A DNA stretch of 64,000 nt from Gilvimarinus polysaccharolyticus. Its GTDB lineage: Bacteria; Pseudomonadota; Gammaproteobacteria; Pseudomonadales; Cellvibrionaceae. Numbering within the stretch: the stretch's first letter is position 1; every line of letters starts with the position of its first letter. The stretch covers positions 1 through 64,000 of the forward strand of contig NZ_LFIJ01000001.1 in the NCBI RefSeq assembly GCF_001187555.1, read 5' to 3'. Shown here piece after piece: positions 53,094 through 62,573 of this stretch. The notes beneath the pieces were generated by a model. That model was not told the origin of the DNA and ran no database searches. It saw nothing but the letters and a program-made list of their open reading frames with translations. The position numbers and the translations under genes were made by a program.

Positions 53094-54122
53094 TTATCGT
53101 TTAGTTAGTTTTAGGCCCATCAGGGTGTCGTGCGCTGTGATATATAAATAATCTTCCTTGGTATTTAATGCGCAGTTAGAGGTTAGGCGTCCGGTGTTTA
53201 TTTTAGCCAGTAGTTTTCCCGACTGATTAAATAGCCAGACGCCTCCGGGTGCGCTGGCAAAAATTGCTCCGCTACTGTGTACAGCCATGCCATCGGGCAC
53301 GCCATCCGTGTTTTCTTGTTTGCTATTGTTGGCATTAAAAAATACGCGCTTGTTGCTAAGCGAGCTGTCTTCAGGGTTTATGTCGTAAGCAAGCCAGATA
53401 GGGTTTTCCCGATCAGATAAAGCCACATAAAGTGTTTTGTTGTCGGGGGATAGGGCGATACCGTTAGGTGCGCCGACCGAGTCGTCGAGCAGGATTAACT
53501 CGCCATCGGAAGTTAATCGGAAGATTCCATAGTATTCAAGTTCGCGCCGTGGATCGCTAGCTCCGCCCATTAAACCGTATGCAGGGTCGGTAAAATAGAT
53601 GCTGCCATCAATTGCCAGTACCGCATCATTAGGGCTGTTTAAACGCGAGCCTTGAAAGTCGCCAGCGAGGGTTCGGTAGTTAGCGCTAGGCGTTGCAAGC
53701 GGCGCTTTCATGACCGCGACTCGTCGATCACCTTGTTGCAGTAGCACTAGTTGGCCGTTGCTGTCTAACAGTAAGCCGTTAGACCCGCCGTTGTCGTCAT
53801 GCTCAAACATATTGGTTGCACCGGAGCGTGCAAGATATTGACTGGTGCCTTCCCCTGGTGTGTATTTATGAATGACATTATTGGGGATGTCTGAGAATAA
53901 TAGGTAACCCTCATCGATCCAAAGCGGACCTTCGGACCAGGCATAGCCCTCGCCCAAAATATCAAGAGACGCTTGTGGGTTAAGGTATTGTAGTGCTTCA
54001 GGTGACAGTATCTCGATTACGTTCAACGGTTTTGCTTTTTCATTGTGTGAGCTATTAATACAGCCGCTAAGCAATACCGAGCTGATAAGTGATGCTGCGC
54101 ACAGTAGTAAATACTTTTTCAT
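53094..54122 (-). CDS. SMP-30/gluconolactonase-family lipoprotein
   Basis: A 342-residue six-bladed propeller protein with a lipoprotein signal (VLLSGC, Cys21), so envelope-located. Metal ligands of the SMP-30 family are recognisable in WSEGPLW, NSPNDAVL and GAPNGIALSPDN. Family members hydrolyse sugar lactones. In this setting it might open an aldonolactone formed outside the cytoplasm, which is inferred. Its start overlaps the SapC-like stop by four bases (ATGA), making it the last gene of the halogenase-SapC-SMP30 unit. Confidence 0.78.
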   Translation of the reverse strand: MKKYLLLCAASLISSVLLSGCINSSHNEKAKPLNVIEILSPEALQYLNPQASLDILGEGYAWSEGPLWIDEGYLLFSDIPNNVIHKYTPGEGTSQYLARSGATNMFEHDDNGGSNGLLLDSNGQLVLLQQGDRRVAVMKAPLATPSANYRTLAGDFQGSRLNSPNDAVLAIDGSIYFTDPAYGLMGGASDPRRELEYYGIFRLTSDGELILLDDSVGAPNGIALSPDNKTLYVALSDRENPIWLAYDINPEDSSLSNKRVFFNANNSKQENTDGVPDGMAVHSSGAIFASAPGGVWLFNQSGKLLAKINTGRLTSNCALNTKEDYLYITAHDTLMGLKLTKR

Positions 54123-54841
54123 TCGTGTGATTCCTGTTTTTTATCAATAAGCTTGCTGATGTTGCCCATAGAGGCAAGCATTAAGTAACACGCTTGTAAG
54201 TAGCCAAGCTTGTGAAGTTCGCTAACAGCCTCGGGCTCTAAGGTTGCTAAAGTTTGCTCGTTAATGGTGTATAAGCCTTCGTAGTTCTTTTGCTCGCCGG
54301 AGGCTAAAGTGATGTTGATTTTTGCGGCCTCAAGCAGGTTTTTATCTGCTAGGGTTTGAATAAACCTTGAGGTGATTTGGCTGCCTTCGATAAGCTTGGC
54401 GAGTAAACGTTGCATCTGCTTAAAATATTCCGTGGGCTGGCCTGCATCATCAAAGATGGCCTCGCCTTGATCGGCAGATTGGCTAATCCGAGCGCTATCC
54501 ATATCCACCATGGCAACACTGCGGGAACTGTTGTCGTTTAGCGTATGGTTGGCAACTAAAAACGGTTGGCGTCGTACATGCAGTGGGATATAGCTGGCAT
54601 GCCAGTTGTCACCATTAAGGTAGAGGTTCTCACCTTCACCAAATCCCAGTAAAGCGTACAGTCCAAACTGTCCGGTTTCGGTGTCTTTGATAAAACAGAT
54701 TGGGTAGTCCAGCACAAGGCTGCGTAGCTCGTCGGCGATAACCGGCACAAGGTGTACGGCCTCGCCAAATTGAGCCCCGCGTTTGGTAATAACTCGTAAG
54801 TCGTGATGTTTTTTTGCGTCTAACACTACAGGGTTGGCCAT
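54119..54841 (-). CDS. SapC-family protein
   Basis: A 240-residue cytoplasmic protein of the SapC family (HHDLRVITKRGAQFGEAVHLVPV near the start, here quoted in part by position 13-36; then YPICFIKD and LYALLGFGEGENLYL). The name comes from a Campylobacter S-layer locus, but most proteobacterial members sit beside TonB receptors and flavin halogenases and have no proven function. AAGGAGG five bases before ATG 54841 fixes the start over 54862. It lies 26 bases after the halogenase and overlaps the SMP-30 gene. Confidence 0.78.
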   Translation of the reverse strand: MANPVVLDAKKHHDLRVITKRGAQFGEAVHLVPVIADELRSLVLDYPICFIKDTETGQFGLYALLGFGEGENLYLNGDNWHASYIPLHVRRQPFLVANHTLNDNSSRSVAMVDMDSARISQSADQGEAIFDDAGQPTEYFKQMQRLLAKLIEGSQITSRFIQTLADKNLLEAAKINITLASGEQKNYEGLYTINEQTLATLEPEAVSELHKLGYLQACYLMLASMGNISKLIDKKQESHE

Positions 54842-54867
54842 GTTAGCCTCCTTAATTAACAAATAAT

Positions 54868-56415
54868 TTATACTTGTGACAGGCCGTGCTGATAAATCTT
54901 ATTTAGTAGTTCTCGGTGATCGGGCAGGGCGCGGGCAAGTTGTTGGCTTGTCTGTCGATTTTGGATAAATTCAAATTCAGCACGCTGCTGTTGCTCTTTA
55001 GATAGCCCTCGTTTCCCCATGTCGGTTGTAAAACCCATGCCGTACAGTACGTATTGGTAGCTGGCGGCGGGAAACACTTCTATCGCCTGATCAAAGTCAC
55101 TGTCCCAAGGGGCTTGAAATTGCCATAACGCTAATAACTCTTGTAAATCTGAGGGAATGTTGCTGCGGTTATCGCGCCAAAAGTCACTGTCGTCGCGTTT
55201 GCTGAGACAATAATGTAATTTAAGAAAATCAATAATCCTTTGCCAGCGGTACAAAAAAGTTTTGTTAAAACGCTTGGCGACGATATCCATAGTGCTGCGA
55301 GTTGCTGGTAATTGACTGGCAATCATATCGGCTGAAATTTCCACCAACACTAACGCGGAGGCTTCTAACGGTTCTAAAAAACCGGCCGACAAACCTACTG
55401 CGACACAGTTGTTTTGCCAAAACTTAGTCCTGTGACCTGGTTCTATGGGAATTTCGCGCACGCTTAATTTGTCTATATCGTGTCCTGACTGAGCCGCGTA
55501 ACGGGCAAGATTTTGATACGCTTGCTCGGCACTGCCGTGAGCGCTAGAGAATACGTGTCCAACCCCGCGTCTTGTAGGTAAACCTATATCCCAGATCCAG
55601 CCGTTATCCTGCGCCGTAGAGATAGTATAAGAGGCAATGGGAGTGTCGGGGCTGGGGGAGGGGAGGTGGACCGCAAGAGCTCGGTCAATAAATAAAACAT
55701 CTTTGCAGGATTTAAACGGAACTTGGTAGTGTTGCCCTAATAAACGAGATCTAAAACCACTGCAGTCAATAAATAATTCGCCGCTTATAGCGCCGTGGTT
55801 ATCGGTGGTTAGCGAGCTAATGTCGCCATTGTCGTGGCTGTTTACCTGAGTAACCTCATCGCTAATATGCCGGACACCTAAAGTGTTTACACAATGACGG
55901 CGCAAAAAGTTGGCAAAGGCGCCAGCATCCAAATGATAGGCGTAATTGGCCACTGCAGCGTACTCTGGGGTGGTAATATTTTTGGGTGCGAGCCCATTAA
56001 TGCAAAGTGTGTCTTGGGGGCAAACAGCATCGGCAAACGATGTGCCGGTGTTGCCATTAAGCCAATGTGGCGCAAGATTAATGTCACTGAAACTACGCGG
56101 CAGCATTAAAGGGTGAAAGTAGCTGTCTTTGTGCTCGCCGGTGGTCCATTGGTTAAATTGTGCACCTTGCTTAAAGGCTACGTGGCACTCGCGAATAAAA
56201 TCTGTCTCGCGGATTCCCATTTTACGCAGGGTTGCTCGCATGGTCGGCCAAGTGCCTTCGCCCACCCCTACGGTAGGTACTTTAGGAGATTCTATTAAGG
56301 TGATGGTGGGTGGTGTTGCATGTTCTTTTTTGACTCGGGCGGCGATCGTTCCTGCGCACAGCCAGCCTGCGGTTCCTCCTCCTAAGATAACGATAGAGTG
56401 TATAGGTTGGTGCAT
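54868..56415 (-). CDS. Flavin-dependent tryptophan-halogenase-family protein
   Basis: A 515-residue flavoprotein of the tryptophan halogenase family. The FAD loop GGGTAGWLCAG starts near residue 12, then VGVGEGTWP near 51. The Lys of AFKQGAQFNQW matches the catalytic Lys79 of PrnA/RebH, the WxWxIP-like motif reads WIWDIGLP, and GFLEPLEAS supplies the conserved Glu. The key residues suggest a working enzyme, but members found next to TonB receptors have no established substrate, and no natural-product genes are nearby. It is first in a three-gene unit with SapC and SMP-30 and lies 148 bases after the TonB receptor. Confidence 0.82.
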   Translation of the reverse strand: MHQPIHSIVILGGGTAGWLCAGTIAARVKKEHATPPTITLIESPKVPTVGVGEGTWPTMRATLRKMGIRETDFIRECHVAFKQGAQFNQWTTGEHKDSYFHPLMLPRSFSDINLAPHWLNGNTGTSFADAVCPQDTLCINGLAPKNITTPEYAAVANYAYHLDAGAFANFLRRHCVNTLGVRHISDEVTQVNSHDNGDISSLTTDNHGAISGELFIDCSGFRSRLLGQHYQVPFKSCKDVLFIDRALAVHLPSPSPDTPIASYTISTAQDNGWIWDIGLPTRRGVGHVFSSAHGSAEQAYQNLARYAAQSGHDIDKLSVREIPIEPGHRTKFWQNNCVAVGLSAGFLEPLEASALVLVEISADMIASQLPATRSTMDIVAKRFNKTFLYRWQRIIDFLKLHYCLSKRDDSDFWRDNRSNIPSDLQELLALWQFQAPWDSDFDQAIEVFPAASYQYVLYGMGFTTDMGKRGLSKEQQQRAEFEFIQNRQTSQQLARALPDHRELLNKIYQHGLSQV

Positions 56416-56563
56416 AGTGGCAGCCTCTTATCATTGTTTTTAATTGCCGGCGTTTAATAAATACTTCTTTCTGAAAAGCATTTATTAAACTCGCTGATAA
56501 AAAGAGGGTCGACGCTGCAGCGACGCCCCTTAAGTCAGTTACGGCTTACTTTAACCCAAATGG

Positions 56564-59362
56564 TTAGAAGCGAGCACGTACGCCAATGTTATAACGCGCA
56601 CCAAACTGTTGTGCGGCTAATAACTGCTCGCTATAACGACCATGACTGCGGGTGGTTTCTTCGGTAATGTTTAACCCCTCCACAAATACTGAAATATTGT
56701 CGTTAATATCGTAGCTGGCATTGATGTCCCACTGACCGTAGGCCTCAGTAAAGGTTGGCTCATTAAAGTTTTGTGGTTGACCGGTACTTAGCAAGAAGTC
56801 ATCGCGCCAGTTGTAGGCTAGTCGAGCTTGGAACGAATCAGTTTCATAAAACCCGATTAAGTTGGCTGAATCACTTAAGCCAGTTAATGCTAAGGTTTGA
56901 TCGAAACTGCTAATGTCGTACTTGGCATCGCTGTTAACCAATGTGGCGTTGACGATGGCACCAAAGCCGGAGTCGCCAAACATGTGCTGTACGTTTAGCT
57001 CCCAACCATTGATCTCAGTGCTGTCTAAGTTACCTGGGGTACCAACATCCCAAGTGACGATTGGATCGCCAGCTTGTGATAAACAGGCCGGATTTGGTGT
57101 GCTGCCGCCATCGGGGCAACCTGGTCTAGCGTTCACACTTGAGTCACGTAATGGTTCACCGTTAACGTCGAGAATCTGACGTTTTTCGACGGTTGAGCCG
57201 ATGAAGTTATCAACAAACTTTTTAAAGTAGCCGATAGAAGCGTAGCTGCCATCATCGTAGTACCACTCAACAGCCAAGTCGAGGTTTTCAGACTCATAGG
57301 GTAATAAACCTGGATTACCTTGGGTCGCGTTAAACGGGCCGTTGGGGCGCGCTACGCTGATTTGAGTGGCTGGAAACATGGCGGAAACGTCTGGACGAGC
57401 CAGGGTTTTGCTGTACGAGAAGCGGCCTACCAAGCTTTCGTTTAAATCGATTTTTACGTCTAAGTTGGGCAAAAAGCGTGTGTAGCCACCGGTTAACGTT
57501 TGAGCCGATGGCGTGTCATCGTACAGTACTTGCAGCTCTTCTGTGTTGCGGTAGTTTAGATTCGTAATACCGTTTTGTATGGAGGTGCCGCTGGTGTCGG
57601 TATCTTCGTAGCGAACTCCGGCGTTAAGCGCAATAGGGAATCCGTTAAACTCGGTTTCAAAATTAAAGGTAACATAGGCTGCGAGAGTTTCTTCTTCTAC
57701 CTTGTTGATCGTCGGTGGTGCTACGTAGTAATCGCCTTGAGCGTCAAGAATATCAATGAATTCTTTAGCGTCGTAGCTAACAAGGAACGGCAGTAACTGA
57801 TCGGCACCGTCTAATTGATCACCAAAGTCTCCTAGTGGGTTAACATCTAAATCTAGGCTTGAAATGTCGGCGTTAACAAACTCAAAGGTAAGAGTGCTGT
57901 ATGCGTCAACATCGTAAGTGGTGTTTTCTAAGCCAAAATGAATCGAACGTAGGGCGCCACCGTCACCGTTGTCCCATTTTCCGCCAATTTTAAACTGCGA
58001 AATAGTGTTTTCAATTTCGTTGCCACGGCGTTGGTATAAATCGGTAACGATGTTTTGGGAGTCAAAAGCACCCGCACCGGTTGCCGCAATTAAGTCTGAG
58101 TCATCATAGGTGATTGTAGGTAATGATGTGCCGTTGAGTTGAGCGCCAATGTCAACCATGCCTACGCCATCGATGCGGGGGTTTTTTAGGTTGGCAATAG
58201 TTTCTGCTTGTATGCCATCGGGTTGCGAGTGTGACGTTGAGTTGTGGGCATCAAAAGTCAGTTGTAGATTCTCAGTTGCCTCCCACTCAACGTTTAAGCC
58301 AATGGAGTCGTTCTCGGTATAGTAGTGATAGTCCCAAGCCCAAAAATTTAATTCATCGTTAGCGTTTGCAATGCTAGTGGAGGTACCGTTGCTGTCGGTA
58401 ACGCTGGTTGGGTTATCAAACCAATAACTGGTTCGAGTCATCGCGATGTTTTCTTCATAGCGCGACAGATTGTAATCTAAGGTGGCACGCAAGTTATCGA
58501 GTGGTGCAAATTGTAAAACTACCTGGGCATTTTCACGAGTGCGTTCGTGATTGGATACATCTGCGTCAAAAGTGTACGGAGTCCAAAAGGATTTTGTTGG
58601 ATTGGTCTCGGTATTGATGGCGCTGGTGTCGGCAGAGCCAAGGTTGCGAACCCACGCTTGTGTGCCAACACGTTGAATTTGGCTGTCGCGTTCAGAATAA
58701 GAGCCCGAAACTAAGATGCCGAACATGTCATCAGCGAAAGTGGTGCTGATCATGCCAGAGACTTCTGGGGTGACGTCGTCGCCAGTTTTATTACTGGTAT
58801 CCATAACGCCTTTGACGCTAGCGGCGGCGGTAAAACCATCGTAATCAAAAGGGCGAGCTGTCTTGATATTGATAGTCGCACCAATGCCACCGGAGCTAAT
58901 ATCGGCACGACCAGTTTTGTAAACTTCCACACCAGAGACACTTTCGGCGGCTAGTTCTTGGAAGTTAAAGCTGCGGTTTACACCATCCGATGCAAGTGCT
59001 GAGGAGTTTGGCATTTGGCGACCATTCATGGTCACTAAGTTAAATGATGGTCCAAAACCACGAACAGTAACTTGGTTACCTTCGTTGTTTGAGCGGTCGA
59101 TAGATACCCCAGTAATGCGCTGGAGTGACTCCGCCAAATTCGTGTCGGGAAACTTACCGATGTCTTCCGCCGAAATAGCGTCGACGACACCGCTGGCATC
59201 GCGTTTGATATCCATAGCGTCGGTAAGAGACCCGCGAATGCCAGTAACTACGACTTCTTCGAGCATTTCTATGTCGTTACTTTGTGCGGATGCATTGAAG
59301 CTCGATACGGCCAGTATTGCGGCCGATAGGGCACTTAAGTTGAATCGCGTGTGTGTAGCCAT
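56564..59362 (-). CDS. TonB-dependent receptor (Xanthomonas/Caulobacter type), copy 1
   Basis: A 932-residue outer-membrane receptor with a signal peptide to about residue 27, a plug domain starting at the TonB-box-like EEVVVTGIRGS, SAEDIGKFPDTNLAESLQRITGV, then a 22-strand barrel ending in an aromatic RVRARF terminus. ATG 59362 is preceded by GGGAGAG; the longer frame to 59533 runs through the promoter. It should take up agaro- or porphyran-oligosaccharides. It is paralogous to the receptor at 59625-62429. Tandem GntR-type sites lie in its upstream region. Confidence 0.9.
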   Translation of the reverse strand: MATHTRFNLSALSAAILAVSSFNASAQSNDIEMLEEVVVTGIRGSLTDAMDIKRDASGVVDAISAEDIGKFPDTNLAESLQRITGVSIDRSNNEGNQVTVRGFGPSFNLVTMNGRQMPNSSALASDGVNRSFNFQELAAESVSGVEVYKTGRADISSGGIGATINIKTARPFDYDGFTAAASVKGVMDTSNKTGDDVTPEVSGMISTTFADDMFGILVSGSYSERDSQIQRVGTQAWVRNLGSADTSAINTETNPTKSFWTPYTFDADVSNHERTRENAQVVLQFAPLDNLRATLDYNLSRYEENIAMTRTSYWFDNPTSVTDSNGTSTSIANANDELNFWAWDYHYYTENDSIGLNVEWEATENLQLTFDAHNSTSHSQPDGIQAETIANLKNPRIDGVGMVDIGAQLNGTSLPTITYDDSDLIAATGAGAFDSQNIVTDLYQRRGNEIENTISQFKIGGKWDNGDGGALRSIHFGLENTTYDVDAYSTLTFEFVNADISSLDLDVNPLGDFGDQLDGADQLLPFLVSYDAKEFIDILDAQGDYYVAPPTINKVEEETLAAYVTFNFETEFNGFPIALNAGVRYEDTDTSGTSIQNGITNLNYRNTEELQVLYDDTPSAQTLTGGYTRFLPNLDVKIDLNESLVGRFSYSKTLARPDVSAMFPATQISVARPNGPFNATQGNPGLLPYESENLDLAVEWYYDDGSYASIGYFKKFVDNFIGSTVEKRQILDVNGEPLRDSSVNARPGCPDGGSTPNPACLSQAGDPIVTWDVGTPGNLDSTEINGWELNVQHMFGDSGFGAIVNATLVNSDAKYDISSFDQTLALTGLSDSANLIGFYETDSFQARLAYNWRDDFLLSTGQPQNFNEPTFTEAYGQWDINASYDINDNISVFVEGLNITEETTRSHGRYSEQLLAAQQFGARYNIGVRARF

Positions 59363-59522
59363 TACAGCTCTCCCTTGGTTTAAGATGATTATTGTATTGG
59401 ACTTGCAATGTGCGACAGTTGGTACTGTCAGGTTACCGCCAACCCAGTGCTCGCGCGAAAGAGCTCCGAGGTTGAGAGGTGCGGATTTCACTGTCGAGGT
59501 TATAATCTCGTCCATCGACCAC

Positions 59523-59548
59523 ATTGTCAACAAGATATTGTAAACAAT
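59523..59548 (-). promoter_or_regulatory. Tandem GntR operators before TonB receptor 1
   Basis: CTTGTTGACAAT on the minus strand (59523-59534) and ATTGTAAACAAT on the plus strand (59537-59548) are centred 14 bases apart. The first contains TTGACA (59525-59530), which with GATTAT at 59502-59507 (17-base spacing) makes a good minus-strand promoter, so the operator would cover the -35 box. Confidence 0.65.
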
Positions 59549-59577
59549 GTGGTGTTATGGGAGCGGTGATAGGAGGT

Positions 59578-59606
59578 GTGCGGGGCAGTGTGTTACTGCC
59601 CCGCAC
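59578..59606. other. Strong hairpin after TonB receptor 2
   Basis: GTGCGGGGCAG (59578-59588) and CTGCCCCGCAC (59596-59606) form an 11-bp GC-rich stem with a 7-base loop, 18 bases past the stop of the receptor-2 gene. There is no T tract on the minus strand, so it may stabilise the mRNA end or slow polymerase rather than terminate alone. Confidence 0.6.
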
Positions 59607-59624
59607 GTAGAGCGGAGTTAAAGT

Positions 59625-62429
59625 TTAGAAGGTGGTGCGCACGCCGACGGTATAGCGTGAACCGTACTGTTCGGCATCGATTAATTGCTCGCTGTAGCGG
59701 CCGTGTCGTCTAACGCTTGCCTCGCCGACATTTAGCCCTTCGATAAACACCGAAATGTGCTCGTTAAGTTCATAGCTGGCGTTAATATCAATCTGGCCAT
59801 ATTCTTCAGTGAAGGTGGGTTCCGTACCGCTTTGATGTTGGCCAGTACTTAATAAGAACTGATCACGCCAGTTGTATGCGACACGAAGTTGCAGGCCGTT
59901 TTTCTCGTAAAAACCAATCAGATTGGCTGTGTCACTTAAGCCAGGTAGTACTAGGCTCTGATTGTACGAGTTGACGTCATATTCAGCCTCGCTGTCGACC
60001 ATGGTTGCATTAGCAATAAGGCCAAAGCCGCTCTCGCCAAACATGTGCTGCAGGTTTAGCTCGATACCATCTACCGAGGTGCTATCGGCGTTGGTCGGGG
60101 TGATGGTTGACCAGCTTATGATTGGGTCTTGTGGCTGAGATAAGCAGGCCGAGCTGGATGTGTCAGGGCATCCGGGACGCGGATTGATGCTCGGGTCGCG
60201 CAGTGGCTCACCATTTACATCGTTAATTTCAGTCGGTATCTGGAACGCGGTGAGGAAGTTATCCACTTTTTTGTTGAAGTAGCCTGCCGATACATAGCTA
60301 CCCGAGGCGTAGTACCACTCCAGCGATAGGTCGATGTTCTGTGCCTCGTAGGGCGATAGCTGGATATTACCTTGAGTGGCATAGTAAGGGCCACCGGGGC
60401 GCGCGCTGGTAATGTTGAGCGATGGAAACAGTCCGGATAAATCAGCTCGTGCCAATGCTTCACTATAAGACAGTCGCGTTACCCAGTCGGAGGTTAAATC
60501 AATTTTGATATCTAGGTTTGGCAGCGTGTGTGAATAGCTGAACTCGTCCGAGTAAGTGATGTTAGTGTCGCTGTAAATGGGTGTGAGTCCACTTTTGTTG
60601 GTGTACTCTATGGCGCTGATGCCAGGCTGAATTACTTGGCCGGTTACGGTGGTGTCTTCATAGCGTAGTCCGGCGTTAATGGTGACCGGCAGACGCATTA
60701 AAAAGGTATCGATATTCAGCGATACAAAGGCGGCTACGGTGTCTTCTTCCACACGGTTCTGGTTGGCGGGAGACTGGATTAATTGATCCTGTGTCGCAAT
60801 AAGCGCTAAAAGTTCGTCGGCGCTGTAATTGATGAGCATAGGAAATAGGTTTTCGGGGTTATCAAGCTGATCACCAAAGCCTCCTAATGAATAGAATTCG
60901 ACGGCTAGGTCACTGATGTCCATATTGAGCCCGTAATTGGCATCGGTGGTGTGAAGCGCCTTAATGTCGTAAACGGTGTTCTCGATACCTAATTCTATAC
61001 TGCGTAAGCCATTTTCAACATCGATGTTCCAAGTACCTGAAAGCTGGTACTGCTTGATATTATTTTCAACTTCGTAGCCGCGTTGCTGGTAAAGGCCTGC
61101 AGATACATTGTTTTTATCAAACGCGCCCGCGCCGGTCTGGCTGATCAGGGCCGAGTCATCGTAAATGAGCTTAGGCAGTGCTGTGCCCTCGATGTCTGCA
61201 CCAATATCCACTAGGCCAACTGGTGGTACCGCATACCAGTCGATAGGGGTGTTAAGGCTGGTGAGGGTTTCGGCGGGTAGACCATCAGGTTGCGAGTGAG
61301 AGGTGGAGTCGTGCGCGTCAAACTTAATGGCCAGTTGATCGTTGACATCCCACTCGATGTTTAACCCTAGTGACTCGTTTTCAGTGCGGAAATGATAATC
61401 CCAGGCCCAAAAGTTAAGTTGGTCGTTAGGGTTGCGAATTTGGATTGCAGTGCCATTGGTGTCGGTTACGCTCTGTGGGTTGTCGAACCAAAAGCTGGTG
61501 CGATTCATGTCAATGTCTTCTTCATAGGTAGACATGACATAGTCAAGCGACGCGGTGAGTGAATCAGAAGGCGCAAACTGCAAAACGACTTGACCATTCT
61601 CGCGGGTGCGGTAGTGGTTAGCTACTTCTACTTCAAATGTATAAGGTGCCCAGTAGTCACGTGCAGGGTTTTGTTCTGTGTTGATGGCGCTGGTGTCTGC
61701 CGTCCCCAAGCCTTTAACCCAGCCTTGGCTTCCCACTCGCTGGCTCTGACTGTCGCGTTCGGCGTAGGAGCCAGCAACTAATACACCTAGCATATCGTCA
61801 AAGAAGGTGGTGCTGATCATACCCGATACTTCTGGGGTTACGTCGCTGCCTTTTTCATTGCTGGTATCCATCATACCTTTTAGGCTGATCGTAGATGTAA
61901 ACTCATCGTAGTCAAATGGGCGAGCGGTTTGAATATCGATAGTGGCGCCGATTCCTCCCGATGGGAGTTCTGCGCGACTGGATTTGTAAACTTCGACTCC
62001 AGATACACTTTCGGCGGCAATCTCTTTAAAGTTAAAGCTGCGGTTAACGCCTTCGGAATTAAGTGCCGCAGAGGTAGGCATGTGTCGCCCGTTTAAGGTC
62101 ACTAGATTGAAGGTGGGGCCAAAGCCTCGAACGGTAATTTGCTTGCCTTCATTGTTTGAGCGGTCGATGGATACGCCGGTTAAGCGCTGCATCGATTCGG
62201 CCAGATTGGTATCAGGGAGTTTACCAATATCTTCAGCCGAGATGGCCTCTACGACACCATTTGAGTCGCGTTTAATATCCATAGATTCGGTCAAAGCGCT
62301 GCGGATACCCACAACGATAACTTCGTCAAGTAGGGCTGGGTTGTCTTGCTGTGCCCAGCCATTATTTGCGGTCATAGTCATAAGCGCTGCGAACAGCGCT
62401 GTTAATTTAAAGCGTACGGATGTATCCAT
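59625..62429 (-). CDS. TonB-dependent receptor (Xanthomonas/Caulobacter type), copy 2
   Basis: A 934-residue outer-membrane receptor. The signal peptide is about 1-26, the plug starts at LLDEVIVVGIRSA with SAEDIGKLPDTNLAESMQRLTGV, and the barrel ends in VGVRTTF. It is closely similar along its length to receptor 1 (shared blocks include FGPTFNLVTLNGR vs FGPSFNLVTMNGR and the WAWDYHFRTENES region), so the pair arose by duplication. The GAGGAGAG ribosome-binding site and short leader are also alike. It follows the partial GH50 gene; two GntR sites sit between them. Confidence 0.9.
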   Translation of the reverse strand: MDTSVRFKLTALFAALMTMTANNGWAQQDNPALLDEVIVVGIRSALTESMDIKRDSNGVVEAISAEDIGKLPDTNLAESMQRLTGVSIDRSNNEGKQITVRGFGPTFNLVTLNGRHMPTSAALNSEGVNRSFNFKEIAAESVSGVEVYKSSRAELPSGGIGATIDIQTARPFDYDEFTSTISLKGMMDTSNEKGSDVTPEVSGMISTTFFDDMLGVLVAGSYAERDSQSQRVGSQGWVKGLGTADTSAINTEQNPARDYWAPYTFEVEVANHYRTRENGQVVLQFAPSDSLTASLDYVMSTYEEDIDMNRTSFWFDNPQSVTDTNGTAIQIRNPNDQLNFWAWDYHFRTENESLGLNIEWDVNDQLAIKFDAHDSTSHSQPDGLPAETLTSLNTPIDWYAVPPVGLVDIGADIEGTALPKLIYDDSALISQTGAGAFDKNNVSAGLYQQRGYEVENNIKQYQLSGTWNIDVENGLRSIELGIENTVYDIKALHTTDANYGLNMDISDLAVEFYSLGGFGDQLDNPENLFPMLINYSADELLALIATQDQLIQSPANQNRVEEDTVAAFVSLNIDTFLMRLPVTINAGLRYEDTTVTGQVIQPGISAIEYTNKSGLTPIYSDTNITYSDEFSYSHTLPNLDIKIDLTSDWVTRLSYSEALARADLSGLFPSLNITSARPGGPYYATQGNIQLSPYEAQNIDLSLEWYYASGSYVSAGYFNKKVDNFLTAFQIPTEINDVNGEPLRDPSINPRPGCPDTSSSACLSQPQDPIISWSTITPTNADSTSVDGIELNLQHMFGESGFGLIANATMVDSEAEYDVNSYNQSLVLPGLSDTANLIGFYEKNGLQLRVAYNWRDQFLLSTGQHQSGTEPTFTEEYGQIDINASYELNEHISVFIEGLNVGEASVRRHGRYSEQLIDAEQYGSRYTVGVRTTF

Positions 62430-62519
62430 TTACAGCTCTCCTCTATTTGCTGATATGGTTCTTAACAATCGGGGGTGTCAAAACAGTATTGTTTTTATAG
62501 GGGGGTAGTTTTCGGGCGC

Positions 62520-62552
62520 ATTGTATACAATAAACTATTTATTGTATACGCC
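62520..62552 (-). promoter_or_regulatory. Tandem GntR operators before TonB receptor 2
   Basis: A perfect ATTGTATACAAT (62520-62531) and a half-degenerate ATTGTATACGCC (62541-62552) are centred 21 bases (two helical turns) apart between the GH50 stop and the receptor-2 start. The spacing suggests cooperative binding by two dimers. Confidence 0.65.
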
Positions 62553-62573
62553 GCAAAGTGGATATTAAGAGGA

